A stretch of DNA of 15,930 bases from Desulfobacteraceae bacterium (GCA_029287875.1 JARFQH010000209.1:1-15930); one strand, 5' to 3'; shown: positions 7,821-15,563, counted from the first letter of the stretch. Notes: generated from the letters alone by a model not told the origin. Numbers and translations: made by a program.

Positions 7821-10316
7821 TCAAGTGTGTTCGGCTTTTTGTATCCGATCGGCGGCAATCCAAATCGGCCCGCTGCCCAACAGCTGCCAGTCAAGCCTGT
7901 GGTGGCGCGGCAGAATCAGCACACCGGCGCGCATGTTGTTGGCAACGCGAAGCTCGACTGTAACCGAACCGGTATCGGTGGTCAACACGACCGGTTCCCC
8001 ATCCGCCAGTCCCAATCTTTCCGCGTCTTCCCCGTGCATGAACAAAACCGGTGACGGCACGACCGTGTCGAGGCACGCAGAATAGCCCGAAAGCTCTTCG
8101 GTGCCGAAGGTCCAATCGACGATCACAAGCCGCAGGCGATCGTCCGCAGCACGATCGTCATTTGGCGCCGCAGCCCAGTCCAGTCCAAACCGTTCCGCCG
8201 TTGCAGCGCCCGCCAGCACCCGAACCCCGTCTTCGGGGAGATCATCGACCGCCGGCAGAGAGTCGCACAGCCCTAAAAAATCAACCAGCCATTCCCGCCA
8301 CGTGGCGTCCCCTTCGAGCGGCCCTTTACTGCCGGCCAGGGCCGCCAGCTGTTGGCGGGCCGGTGCAGGATCCGCTCCCGGCATTCCCGACCCGTAGACC
8401 CGTGGCGGGTGACGACCGTCGCCGGCCACTTTTATCGAAAGGCCGCCCTTGAAAACCCCCGGTGTCGACTGCAGACGTCCCTCTTGGTTGACAAACAGGC
8501 CGCCGCTTTCATAAACGGTAGTCGTGGGTAAAAATATGTCCGCCCGCTTCACCGTCTTCGCCCCGAGATAGTCCATGACCACCAGCACGTCGAGCAACGC
8601 CAGCGCTTTTTCGAGCCGCGGCCGGTCCGCGAAGGTGTACAGGGGATCGCACTCAACCAGCACCAGTGCCCGAACGGCCTTGTTTTCGACAGCCGCTAGG
8701 ATATCCTCGAAAGCCGCTTGACCGCCGGGCAGCAGCGTTGCCCCGAAGGCATTGGCACCCGGAAACACATAGAAAAGACCGGCCGAACGATTTTTCGCCT
8801 TTAGCAGCAGGGCAAAATCGGCGGCCAGGGCCGGGGCACCATCCGGAACGACCTTAGTGCCGCAGACCACAATTGGTCGGTGGCTGCCCCTGAGAATACC
8901 GGCAATGGCTTCGAGCCGGTCTTTAACCGGAAGAGACACCTCCGGAATTGAATCGTAAAAAGATAGCGCCCTGTGACCCAGCTGTTCGACTTCCCCACGC
9001 TCGATGACCCGTTTAATCAACATCCCCAGTCCACGTGCCATCTCCTCCGGGGCGGCCGGCAGATGGTCGAAATCAAACGGCAGAAACACCGGTCTGGGAT
9101 CGATCACAACCACCCGTGCGCCCCGCCGCCAGGCCTGTCGCATGGCCATGGCGAGCATCGGTGCTTCGTTGGTCGGGTCGGCGCCCACAACCAGGATGAC
9201 ATCGGCCTGTTCCACCTGCCGCAGGGAAACGGCCGTATCGTCTTCGAGACGGGAGGCAGCGATTTTGACCCGGGCGGCGACGCATCGGTCCATCCAAAAA
9301 GCGGGGTCGTGCCAACCGTTTTGCCGACTCAAGCGATCGATTGCCGCCAAGGTGTCCAGGCTGCTGCGCAGCGAACCCGCACAAGCAACGGCGGCAGTTC
9401 CCGACTGCCGCACGATGCCTTCCAGCCTCTCGATCGCAACGTCGAGAGCCTTTTCACGGGTGACCGCCTTGCCGTCGATTACAGCCTGCCGCGGCCGTTC
9501 GGGAATGCTGGCATAAAAAAACCCGTAACGGCCCCGGTCGCAGATGAAATCTCCGTTGACGGCCGCACTAAAACGGGCTTCCTGACGGACGACCTCCCGA
9601 TAGCGGGCACTCACTACCGTGTGGCACCCGAGGGAGCAGTTCAGACAGATGGAAGGCATGCGCTCGTAGTCCCACCGCCGTCCCTTGAACCGCGAGGGCT
9701 TGTCGGTGAAAACGCCGGTGGGGCATATATCGGTGATGTTGCCGGCGTACGGGCTCTCCAGTGTTCCGTCCTCTTGGCGACCGAAATAGACGCGGTTTCC
9801 GCTCTGCATGACGCCGAGGTCGCGGTAGCCGCAATATTCCTGATAGAATCGAGAACAGCGATAACATTGAATGCAGCGGTTCATCTCGTGCTGGATCAGG
9901 GGACCGAGGTCTTGATCGGTGTGAGTGCGTTTTTTACCCGGATAGCGTCGCAGTCCATGACCGCCTGAAACCGTCATGTCCTGCAGCAGGCAGTGGCCGC
10001 CTTCATCGCAGACCGGACAATCGTGGGGATGATGCAGCATCAGCCACTCGATGACATGGCGACGAAAGTCGACCGCCTCTTCATCGGTTGTCGACACCAC
10101 CATGCCGTCACGGGCATCGACCATGCAGCTCATCTGCACGCCTTTTACGGGTCCCTCTATAAATTTGACGGCACAGACGCGGCAGGCCCCCACCGATCCC
10201 AGGGCCGGGTGATAGCAAAACCGCGGGATCATGATGCCCAGCTTTTCTGCGGCTTCGATCACTTTGGTCCCGGAGGGCACCTCGATTTCCCGATTGTCGA
10301 TGACGAGTTTAGGCAT
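7821..10316 (-). CDS. nuoG: NADH-quinone oxidoreductase subunit G
   Basis: Largest peripheral subunit, 831 residues, carrying the iron-sulfur relay between NuoF and NuoI. In order: a 2Fe-2S ferredoxin domain (Cys34, 45, 48, 64; cluster N1b); the His-Cys3 site His96-Cys100-Cys103-Cys109 (N5); Cys148-151-154-198 (N4; ends CPTGVFTDKP); and Cys224-227-231-259, the extra 4Fe-4S cluster N7 found in E. coli and Thermus type NuoG. The rest (about 265-831) is a molybdopterin-oxidoreductase-like fold without visible cofactor function. The ATG at 10316 gives the normal family N-terminus, but no Shine-Dalgarno sequence is visible upstream. It follows nuoF after a 191-base spacer containing a palindromic element. 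Confidence 0.96.
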   Translation of the reverse strand: MPKLVIDNREIEVPSGTKVIEAAEKLGIMIPRFCYHPALGSVGACRVCAVKFIEGPVKGVQMSCMVDARDGMVVSTTDEEAVDFRRHVIEWLMLHHPHDCPVCDEGGHCLLQDMTVSGGHGLRRYPGKKRTHTDQDLGPLIQHEMNRCIQCYRCSRFYQEYCGYRDLGVMQSGNRVYFGRQEDGTLESPYAGNITDICPTGVFTDKPSRFKGRRWDYERMPSICLNCSLGCHTVVSARYREVVRQEARFSAAVNGDFICDRGRYGFFYASIPERPRQAVIDGKAVTREKALDVAIERLEGIVRQSGTAAVACAGSLRSSLDTLAAIDRLSRQNGWHDPAFWMDRCVAARVKIAASRLEDDTAVSLRQVEQADVILVVGADPTNEAPMLAMAMRQAWRRGARVVVIDPRPVFLPFDFDHLPAAPEEMARGLGMLIKRVIERGEVEQLGHRALSFYDSIPEVSLPVKDRLEAIAGILRGSHRPIVVCGTKVVPDGAPALAADFALLLKAKNRSAGLFYVFPGANAFGATLLPGGQAAFEDILAAVENKAVRALVLVECDPLYTFADRPRLEKALALLDVLVVMDYLGAKTVKRADIFLPTTTVYESGGLFVNQEGRLQSTPGVFKGGLSIKVAGDGRHPPRVYGSGMPGADPAPARQQLAALAGSKGPLEGDATWREWLVDFLGLCDSLPAVDDLPEDGVRVLAGAATAERFGLDWAAAPNDDRAADDRLRLVIVDWTFGTEELSGYSACLDTVVPSPVLFMHGEDAERLGLADGEPVVLTTDTGSVTVELRVANNMRAGVLILPRHHRLDWQLLGSGPIWIAADRIQKAEHT

Positions 10317-10421
10317 CTGTTTTTTAATCGTCAGTTGCTGGTTGTCAGTGGCGCGTTGCCGTTACGCCATTATTGGAGTCTTTCACCACATACCAGTGGC
10401 AATCACCGGTATTTTTACTTC
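10317..10421. other. spacer upstream of nuoG with low-complexity repeat and a hairpin
   Basis: This part of the nuoF-nuoG spacer has no frame of interest. Around 10330-10355 the sequence is a degenerate CAGTTGCTGGTTGTCAGTGG-type simple repeat. At 10392-10398/10404-10410 ACCAGTG pairs with CACCGGT (seven pairs, one GU) around GCAAT, followed on the plus strand by ATTTTTACTT. On that strand it resembles a weak terminator, antisense to the operon. Confidence 0.4.
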
Positions 10422-10577
10422 GGGCTCACTCAAAAATAACGTCACATTTTGGACGCCGATGCATCCCGTCCGGCTACGTTGCAAAAACTCTTAATATCCA
10501 AGTATTACTACGTTTTCGCGCCTTGTCGGCCGGGCGCCTCAACGCCCAAAATTGCGACCTTATTTTTTCGTGAACCC
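10422..10577. repeat. MITE-like imperfect palindrome overlapping the nuoF 3' end
   Basis: The 156-base segment folds back on itself. The outer arms start GGGCTCAC (10422) and, read on the other strand, GGGTTCAC (10577). They match at about 28 of 34 positions with one bulge, including AAAAATAA, GTC, CA and TTTTGG blocks. Inner pairs continue as CCGGC/GCCGG (10470-10474/10529-10533), GCAAAAAC with its partner at 10512-10519, and TAATA/TATTA (10492-10496/10503-10507) around a six-base loop. No clear target-site duplication is visible and no transposase frame fits inside. The structure is typical of a miniature inverted-repeat or REP-like element. It encodes the last 22 codons of nuoF. Confidence 0.7.
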
Positions 10578-11860
10578 TTAAACGGACATTTCTTCTGCGC
10601 GATGTGCTCCCGCACTTCGTCCCCGAAATAGGTCATAAGGCTCTCCACCGGAGCCGCGGCCCCCGGTGCAAAAGCGCAGTAAGCATTCCCCAAGTGCCGG
10701 CTCATACCCTCCAGCGCGGGAATAAACGCCTCTTCGCCCTCCCCGGCCTCGATGCGGGCCAGCAGGTCCCGAATGTAAGGCAGACCTTCCCGGCAAGGCG
10801 TGCACCAACCGCAGGACTCACGTGCAAAAAATTCGATCAGGTTCAAGGCGGTGGCCACCATGCAGGTGGTGTGGTCGAAGATCATGATCGCCCCGGTTCC
10901 AAGCCGGTGGCCTTCTTTTTTCAATGACCCGAAATCCATTTCGATGTCGTAGAACTGCTTCGGCATGAAGCGGGTCGATGCCCCGCCCGGCAGGCAAGCC
11001 TTGAATGCAGCGTCGTTGCGCATGCCGCCGGCGTGTTCTTCGATGATTTCGCTCAGGTGCACTCCCAAGGGAAGTTCATAACAGCCCGGTCGGTTGACGT
11101 GGCCGCTGACGCAGAAAATCTTCGTCCCGGCGGCCCCATCCGTCAACGCCAGGCTCTTGAACCAGTCCGCCCCGTTGCGGATGATGTGCGGGACGCAGGC
11201 GAGGGTTTCGACATTGTTGACCAGTGTGGGTCGATCCCAAAGACCTTTTTCGGTGGGATACGGAGGCGGTTGTTTGGGGTTCGGCCGCTTGCCCATCAGC
11301 GCGTTCAACTGCGCCGTTACCTCGCCGCAGATGTAGCGTCCGCCACTGCGGTGAACCACGATGTCCAGGGAATATTCACTGCCGAGAATGTTTTGGCCCA
11401 AGTAGCCCGCCTCCCTGGCGACCTGAATTTCTCTTTCCAGGATTTTTGCCGCGTTTTCATACTCGGGTCTGATGAAAATAAGGCCCTTATCCGCCAGAAT
11501 CCCGTAACCGGTGATAATCATCCCCTCGATTAGCATATGCGGATCGGCGTGGATCAGCACCCGGTCCTTGAAGGTGCCCGGTTCCATTTCATCGGCATTG
11601 CAGACGATGTAACGCGGAAAGGGCGCGTCATCGGCGATGGTCTCCATCTTCATGCCGGCCGGAAAGGCGGCCCCACCGCGTCCCAGCAGCACCGCGTCGA
11701 AGATCTGCTGCTTGACCGCAGCGTGCGATCCCTCTTCCAGAACACGCGCCAGTACCGAATAACCGCCGCTTTGACGGTACTCGTCGAGCGTGTTAATCCG
11801 ATCCGGCTTGCGATTCTGAAACAAAACTTGTGGGTAGTCTTTCGGCATCATTTTACTCAT
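10508..11860 (-). CDS. nuoF: NADH-quinone oxidoreductase subunit F (NADH and FMN binding)
   Basis: Electron-entry subunit: binds NADH, FMN and cluster N3; 450 residues. Seen: the flavin loop GRGGAAFPAGMKM (60-72), NADEMEPGTF (88-97), RYICGEVTAQLNALMG (175-190), NNVETL (215-220), and the N3 ligands Cys350-353-356 (ESCGWCTPCREG) with Cys395. Two positions that are nearly fixed in the family differ: Gly to Ala at 65 (GAGFP usual) and Glu to Val at 181 (GEETAL usual; Thermus Nqo1 Glu185). The native protein seems to end near CPFK428. Residues 429-450 are read from a palindromic repeat and the TAG stop lies near its centre. ATG 11860 has AGGGG 11 bases upstream, inside a hairpin. Confidence 0.95.
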   Translation of the reverse strand: MSKMMPKDYPQVLFQNRKPDRINTLDEYRQSGGYSVLARVLEEGSHAAVKQQIFDAVLLGRGGAAFPAGMKMETIADDAPFPRYIVCNADEMEPGTFKDRVLIHADPHMLIEGMIITGYGILADKGLIFIRPEYENAAKILEREIQVAREAGYLGQNILGSEYSLDIVVHRSGGRYICGEVTAQLNALMGKRPNPKQPPPYPTEKGLWDRPTLVNNVETLACVPHIIRNGADWFKSLALTDGAAGTKIFCVSGHVNRPGCYELPLGVHLSEIIEEHAGGMRNDAAFKACLPGGASTRFMPKQFYDIEMDFGSLKKEGHRLGTGAIMIFDHTTCMVATALNLIEFFARESCGWCTPCREGLPYIRDLLARIEAGEGEEAFIPALEGMSRHLGNAYCAFAPGAAAPVESLMTYFGDEVREHIAQKKCPFKGSRKNKVAILGVEAPGRQGAKT

Positions 11861-11865
11861 GTTTC

Positions 11866-11899
11866 AATCGCCCCTGCGCCTCAGGTGCAGGGGGCGATT
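11866..11899 (-). promoter_or_regulatory. intercistronic hairpin masking the nuoF ribosome binding site
   Basis: Between the nuoE stop and the nuoF ATG, AATCGCCCCTGC (11866-11877) pairs with GCAGGGGGCGATT (11887-11899), 12 pairs with one bulged base, and two more CG pairs can form in the loop. In the mRNA the 3' arm contains the AGGGG that would serve as the nuoF Shine-Dalgarno, and the arm ends five bases before the ATG. There is no U tract, so termination is unlikely. Control of nuoF translation or an RNA processing/stability site is more plausible. Confidence 0.6.
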
Positions 11900-11906
11900 A
11901 AACCAT

Positions 11907-12380
11907 TTACGCTTCGGCTTTCAGTTTTTCCAGGATCGCGTCGATCTTCTCGGGCGTCAAGAAGCCGTATACCTTGCGGTTGATCAGCATGGCCGGAGAC
12001 CGGTCACAGTAGCCGATACAGCACACCGGTAAAAGCGTGAACAACCCGTCGGCCGTGGTGCCTCCCAACTCGACCGCCAGTTTTCGACACATGTAGTCGC
12101 GGATGGACTCATAACCGTCCATCCAGCAGATCAGGCTGTCGCAAAGGTGAATGACGTATTTCCCCACCGGTTCACGGTAGATAAAGGTGTAGAAAGTGGC
12201 CAGTTCTTCCACTTCAAGGGGGGTCATCCCCAGCAGCGTTGCCGCTTCTTGCAGGGCCGCATCGCTTAAATAACCGTAATGCGCCTGCAGCGCGAACATC
12301 ACGTCCACCGCCAACTCGCGCGGATGTTCGATTGCGATGATCTGTCGTTGCAGTTCTTCTCGAATCTCTTCAGGTAGCAT
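11907..12380 (-). CDS. nuoE: NADH-quinone oxidoreductase subunit E, 2Fe-2S protein
   Basis: Thioredoxin-fold partner of NuoF that holds the off-path 2Fe-2S cluster N1a; 157 residues, normal length. The four ligands are Cys80 and Cys85 (CDSLIC) and Cys121 and Cys125 (CIGYC), with the standard spacing. The helical N-terminal half has the family pattern AHYGYLSDAAL and EVEELATFYTF. The ATG lies eight bases after the nuoBCD stop; no strong Shine-Dalgarno is seen, so reinitiation or coupling is likely. A hairpin separates it from nuoF. Confidence 0.97.
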   Translation of the reverse strand: MLPEEIREELQRQIIAIEHPRELAVDVMFALQAHYGYLSDAALQEAATLLGMTPLEVEELATFYTFIYREPVGKYVIHLCDSLICWMDGYESIRDYMCRKLAVELGGTTADGLFTLLPVCCIGYCDRSPAMLINRKVYGFLTPEKIDAILEKLKAEA

Positions 12381-12388
12381 AAGCAGAT

Positions 12389-14755
12389 TTAACGATCTAT
12401 GTCCGGTAGTATATAGTCCACCGACCCGATGATCGCGATCAGGTCTGCAATCGTCTCTCCCACGGACATCAGCGGCATGGCCTGCACGTTGGCAAATCCA
12501 GGCGACCGGATGCGCATGCGATAGGCATACCCGAGTCCGTCGCTCACAACATAGTAGCCCTGCTCTCCCCGTGGAATTTCGCAGGCGGCATAGGCCTCGC
12601 CGCGGGGAATCTTCGGTCCGCGGGTCACATTGATGAAATGGTGTATCAGGCTCTCGATGTCGGTGAGCATGTCCGCGCGCTTCGGTATCACGTAGCGGTA
12701 GTCATCGGTCACGTAGCGCCCGGCCGGCATCCGTTCGGCGGCCTGGGTGATGATACTCAAGCTCTGCCTCATTTCCTCGACCCGTACCAGATAACGGGCG
12801 TAGCAGTCGCCTTCGACGGCGGTGGGCACCTCGAAATCGAATTCATTGTAACTCGAGTAGGGAAATTTTTTGCGCAGGTCCCACTCCAGGCCGCAGGCCC
12901 TCAGGTTGGGGCCGCTGACACCCCGGTCGATCGCCTCGTCCAATGAAATCCGGCCGATCCCCACGGTGCGGGCTTTGAAAATGGGGTTTTTGCGGATCAG
13001 AGTCTCGTATTCCCGCAGGCGGTCGGGAAAAATCCGAACGAACGCATCGACTGCTTCCTTCCAGCCGTCCGGCAGATCGGCCGCCACGCCGCCCAACCGG
13101 AACCAAGAGGGATGCAGCCGGCCGCCGGTGATGAGCTCGACGATGTCGAGGATCATTTCCCGCTCGCGAAACGTGTAAAAATTCGGCGTCATGGCGCCGA
13201 CGTCGTGGGCATAGGTTGCAAACCAGACCAGGTGGTTGCTCAGCCGGAACAGTTCGCTCAGCATCACGCGGATATACTGGGCCCTCTTCGGAACCTTGAT
13301 GTCCGCCAGAGTCTCCACCGCCATGACATAGGGCAGGTTGTTGGCGGCTCCGGCCAGGTAGTCGACGCGATCGGTGTAGGGGATGAATTGGTTCCAGGTC
13401 TGACGTTCGCCGATTTTTTCCACTGAGCGGTGGTGGTAACCGATGTCCATGTCCATATCGGTAATCTCTTCACCGTCCAGGGCTACAATGAACCGCATCA
13501 GTCCGTGGGTACTGACGTGATGGGGACCGATGTTGAGAATCAGCAGCTGCCTGTCTCCGTCCTTTTTGATGTAGTCCCCACCGTCCAACGGCTGACGATT
13601 GCGCGCATCCTCGAGCGTGTAGGGGGGCATATCCGTCGCCCGTCCGGGATGACTTTTTCTCAGGGGATGTCCCTCCCAATAGTGGGGCATGAGCAACCGC
13701 CGCAGGTTCGGGTGGCCGTCGAATTTAATCCCGAACATGTCGAACGCTTCGCGTTCGTACCAGGCAGCCGACGGCCAGATGTCGGTAACGGTGGCCGCAG
13801 CAGGTTCCGCGCCATTCAGGCCGACCTTCAGGCGCACCCGGCAGGGGGAATCGAAAGCGAGCAGATTGTAGACCAAACTGTAGTCAGGATAGTCCCGGCG
13901 ATTGCGTCGGTCGGATTCGTCGATCGCGGTCAGGTCTTCAAGCCGCCGGAAACGGGGAGACGCTTCGGTTTTCAGGTGGCGCAGAACCTCCTTGACGCGT
14001 TCCCGGCTCACCTGAAAAGTGGGCATGTCGGCGGTTTCCGGTACTGGTTCGACGGCATCACCGAACTTTTCACGCAACTGGTCGGCCAGACCACTTTCGG
14101 TCGGGCCGAGTTCGATGCGCCGCGGCGGCGGTGTCCACATCATATCGGACCGGCTGCCCCGAAAGAACGGCGGGGTAACCGAGGTCCCGCGAATGGCCGT
14201 TCCGTCCATTCCGGGTCCTCTGGGGTCGCGCGATTTCGTCTGTCCATCGACCAGGATCGGTGCGCTGCTGCCCTGGGCGCCCCCCGGGAGGTGCAAAATG
14301 GGGCGGGTCGGCCTTTCCTCGGCCATGATCTTTTGCTGCAGCATCATGAGTCCCAGTTCGACGGCCTCGGGTCGAGGCGGGCATCCGGGAATATACACAT
14401 CCACCGGTAGGATCTGGTCGATGCCCTGCACCACACTGTAACCATCGTACATGCCGCCGCAGTTGGAGCACGACCCCATGGAGATGACCCATTTCGGCTC
14501 GGCCATTTGTTCGTAAAGCCGCAACACGACCGGAGCGATCTTCTTGAAGATCGTACCGGAGGTGATCAACAGGTCCGCCTGGCGGGGGGAAGGCCTCAAC
14601 ACCTCGGCGCCGAAACGTGCCAGGTCGTAGCGTGCCGTCAAGACAGTCGCTTCTTCGACAAAACAGCAGGAGAGCCCGAAAAACATGGGCCACAGACTGA
14701 ACTGTCGCGACCAGTTGATCAGGTAGTCGACGGTGCTCTCCAGACGTCCGTTCAT
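12389..14755 (-). CDS. nuoBCD: fused NADH-quinone oxidoreductase subunits B, C and D
   Basis: One 788-residue chain holds three subunits. Residues 1-158 are NuoB with the N2 ligands Cys30-Cys31 (LSCCFVEE), Cys96 (MGSCSNCGG) and Cys125 (PGCPP). About 159-220 is a Gly/Pro-rich polar linker. About 221-380 is NuoC with ERE-FDMFGI at 334-343. About 385-788 is NuoD with GPHHVSTHG (410-418) and DRVDY466; His417 and Tyr466 match the quinone-head residues His38 and Tyr87 of Thermus Nqo4. The chain passes electrons from N2 to quinone. I start it at the ATG 14755, which overlaps the nuoA TGA by four bases (ATGA) and has GGAAG ten bases upstream. A GTG at 14779 in frame would add eight polar residues. 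C-D fusion is common in enterobacteria; B-C-D is rarer. Confidence 0.96.
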   Translation of the reverse strand: MNGRLESTVDYLINWSRQFSLWPMFFGLSCCFVEEATVLTARYDLARFGAEVLRPSPRQADLLITSGTIFKKIAPVVLRLYEQMAEPKWVISMGSCSNCGGMYDGYSVVQGIDQILPVDVYIPGCPPRPEAVELGLMMLQQKIMAEERPTRPILHLPGGAQGSSAPILVDGQTKSRDPRGPGMDGTAIRGTSVTPPFFRGSRSDMMWTPPPRRIELGPTESGLADQLREKFGDAVEPVPETADMPTFQVSRERVKEVLRHLKTEASPRFRRLEDLTAIDESDRRNRRDYPDYSLVYNLLAFDSPCRVRLKVGLNGAEPAAATVTDIWPSAAWYEREAFDMFGIKFDGHPNLRRLLMPHYWEGHPLRKSHPGRATDMPPYTLEDARNRQPLDGGDYIKKDGDRQLLILNIGPHHVSTHGLMRFIVALDGEEITDMDMDIGYHHRSVEKIGERQTWNQFIPYTDRVDYLAGAANNLPYVMAVETLADIKVPKRAQYIRVMLSELFRLSNHLVWFATYAHDVGAMTPNFYTFREREMILDIVELITGGRLHPSWFRLGGVAADLPDGWKEAVDAFVRIFPDRLREYETLIRKNPIFKARTVGIGRISLDEAIDRGVSGPNLRACGLEWDLRKKFPYSSYNEFDFEVPTAVEGDCYARYLVRVEEMRQSLSIITQAAERMPAGRYVTDDYRYVIPKRADMLTDIESLIHHFINVTRGPKIPRGEAYAACEIPRGEQGYYVVSDGLGYAYRMRIRSPGFANVQAMPLMSVGETIADLIAIIGSVDYILPDIDR

Positions 14756-15159
14756 CTGTTTTTGGCTTCCGGACCCCACTCCAGTCCTCCTTTACGCCAG
14801 ATGTAGAACAGACCCAGTAAGAGCACGGTGATGAAAAACGATATCTGCAGCCAGCCTTTCCAGCCCAGGTCCTCCCAGGCCACGGCCCAGGCGAAAATGT
14901 AAGCACCTTCCACGTTGAATATCAGAAAAAAGATCGCCACGAGGTAAAAAGGAACCGGATACCGCAACCGGGCCGTGCCGGTGGGAATAATCCCACTCTC
15001 GTAAGCCCGCGACTTTTCAACGTTGGGCTTCTTTTCACCGAGCCAGGCCGATAGAAACAAAAGCACACCGATCAGCACCGCCACTACGAGAAAGTAGACG
15101 ATCAGGCTGAAGACGCCCGGTACCCAGGGAGACAGGCTCGCAGGGGCAATTGGTTGCAT
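14752..15159 (-). CDS. nuoA: NADH-quinone oxidoreductase subunit A
   Basis: First gene of the operon. Small membrane subunit (ND3 homologue) with three helices, 135 residues. The TM1-TM2 loop near the quinone site reads KSRAYESGIIPTGTARLRYP (49-68), and TM2 carries FNVEGAYIFAWA. At the position of E. coli Asp79 there is Asn82, while Glu84 (E. coli Glu81) is kept. The ATG at 15159 has AGGT seven bases upstream. The gene overlaps nuoBCD by four bases. A promoter should lie in the AT-rich stretch 15190-15260; the best hexamers I find (TTGCAA at 15232-15227, TATACG at 15211-15206, 15-base spacer) are poor. Confidence 0.96.
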   Translation of the reverse strand: MQPIAPASLSPWVPGVFSLIVYFLVVAVLIGVLLFLSAWLGEKKPNVEKSRAYESGIIPTGTARLRYPVPFYLVAIFFLIFNVEGAYIFAWAVAWEDLGWKGWLQISFFITVLLLGLFYIWRKGGLEWGPEAKNR

Positions 15160-15261
15160 GACGGTTACCTAGATGAAATAATTCAAATCAGTTAACGACA
15201 CCTTCCGTATAAGCTCAGGATATTTTTTGCAATAATAAATTTCTTTCTCAACTCTTATTGT

Positions 15262-15492
15262 TATGGTGGCTTGCCTATGCCTCCCTGCGCACAAAGCCGG
15301 AAACAATGGCTATGTTATATGTCCTCCTAAGCTGAGCGGATTCCATCCCAGGCGGGATTAACGGTTCCCCAAAAACCGCCCGCGAAAAATCATTGACCAT
15401 CGGCTGCCCTTCAGGTAAAAGCTCTTAAAAAACGCAAGATCGTAAAGGGTTATGCCAGGCAAAGCCATCCCGACCCACGGGGATGGTTTTTT
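15262..15492 (+). ncRNA. ssrS: candidate 6S RNA
   Basis: 6S RNA binds the housekeeping RNA polymerase holoenzyme by mimicking an open promoter. Here the 5' part GGTGGCTTGCCT (15265-15276) pairs with AGGCAAAGCCATCC (15457-15470), a 12-bp closing stem with one bulge. After an internal loop CCCT (15283-15286) pairs with AGGG (15446-15449); E. coli 6S has the same layout. Then AGCCG and ATGG (15295-15299, 15306-15309) pair with CCAT and CGGCT (15397-15405), and GCGGG+CGGTT (15352-15366) with AACCG+CCCGC (15374-15383) near the apex. The 3' half shares GC-CTTAAAA and AAGGGTTA-GCC blocks, in order, with E. coli ssrS as I remember it. A terminator closes it. Exact ends and promoter are not certain; a riboswitch-like leader is the alternative. 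Confidence 0.55.
15465..15492 (+). terminator. rho-independent terminator
   Basis: CCATCCC (15465-15471) pairs perfectly with GGGATGG (15480-15486) around an eight-base loop and is followed by TTTTTTATTT. It is orientated for plus-strand transcripts, so it ends the candidate 6S RNA (or attenuates a long symporter leader). Its 5' arm shares bases with the closing stem of that RNA, so the two folds compete. Confidence 0.85.
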
Positions 15493-15563
15493 ATTTAGAG
15501 ATGGCCCATTTATTTACGTTACGGCCACTTTCGGCCCGGGCCGGCGTTCCCGCTCTTGCAATC

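Noticed and set aside
8973..9968. 331-codon plus-strand frame antisense to nuoG
   Set aside because: Same reasoning; NuoG cluster-binding and domain sequence explains this stretch.
13430..14410. 326-codon plus-strand frame antisense to nuoBCD
   Set aside because: No recognisable motif, and the opposite strand encodes a fully conserved protein.
15430..15490. Cyclic-di-GMP (GEMM) riboswitch, suggested by GGCAAAGCC
   Set aside because: The required GGCAAACC and tetraloop-receptor parts are absent; the segment fits better as the 3' arm of a 6S-like closing stem.
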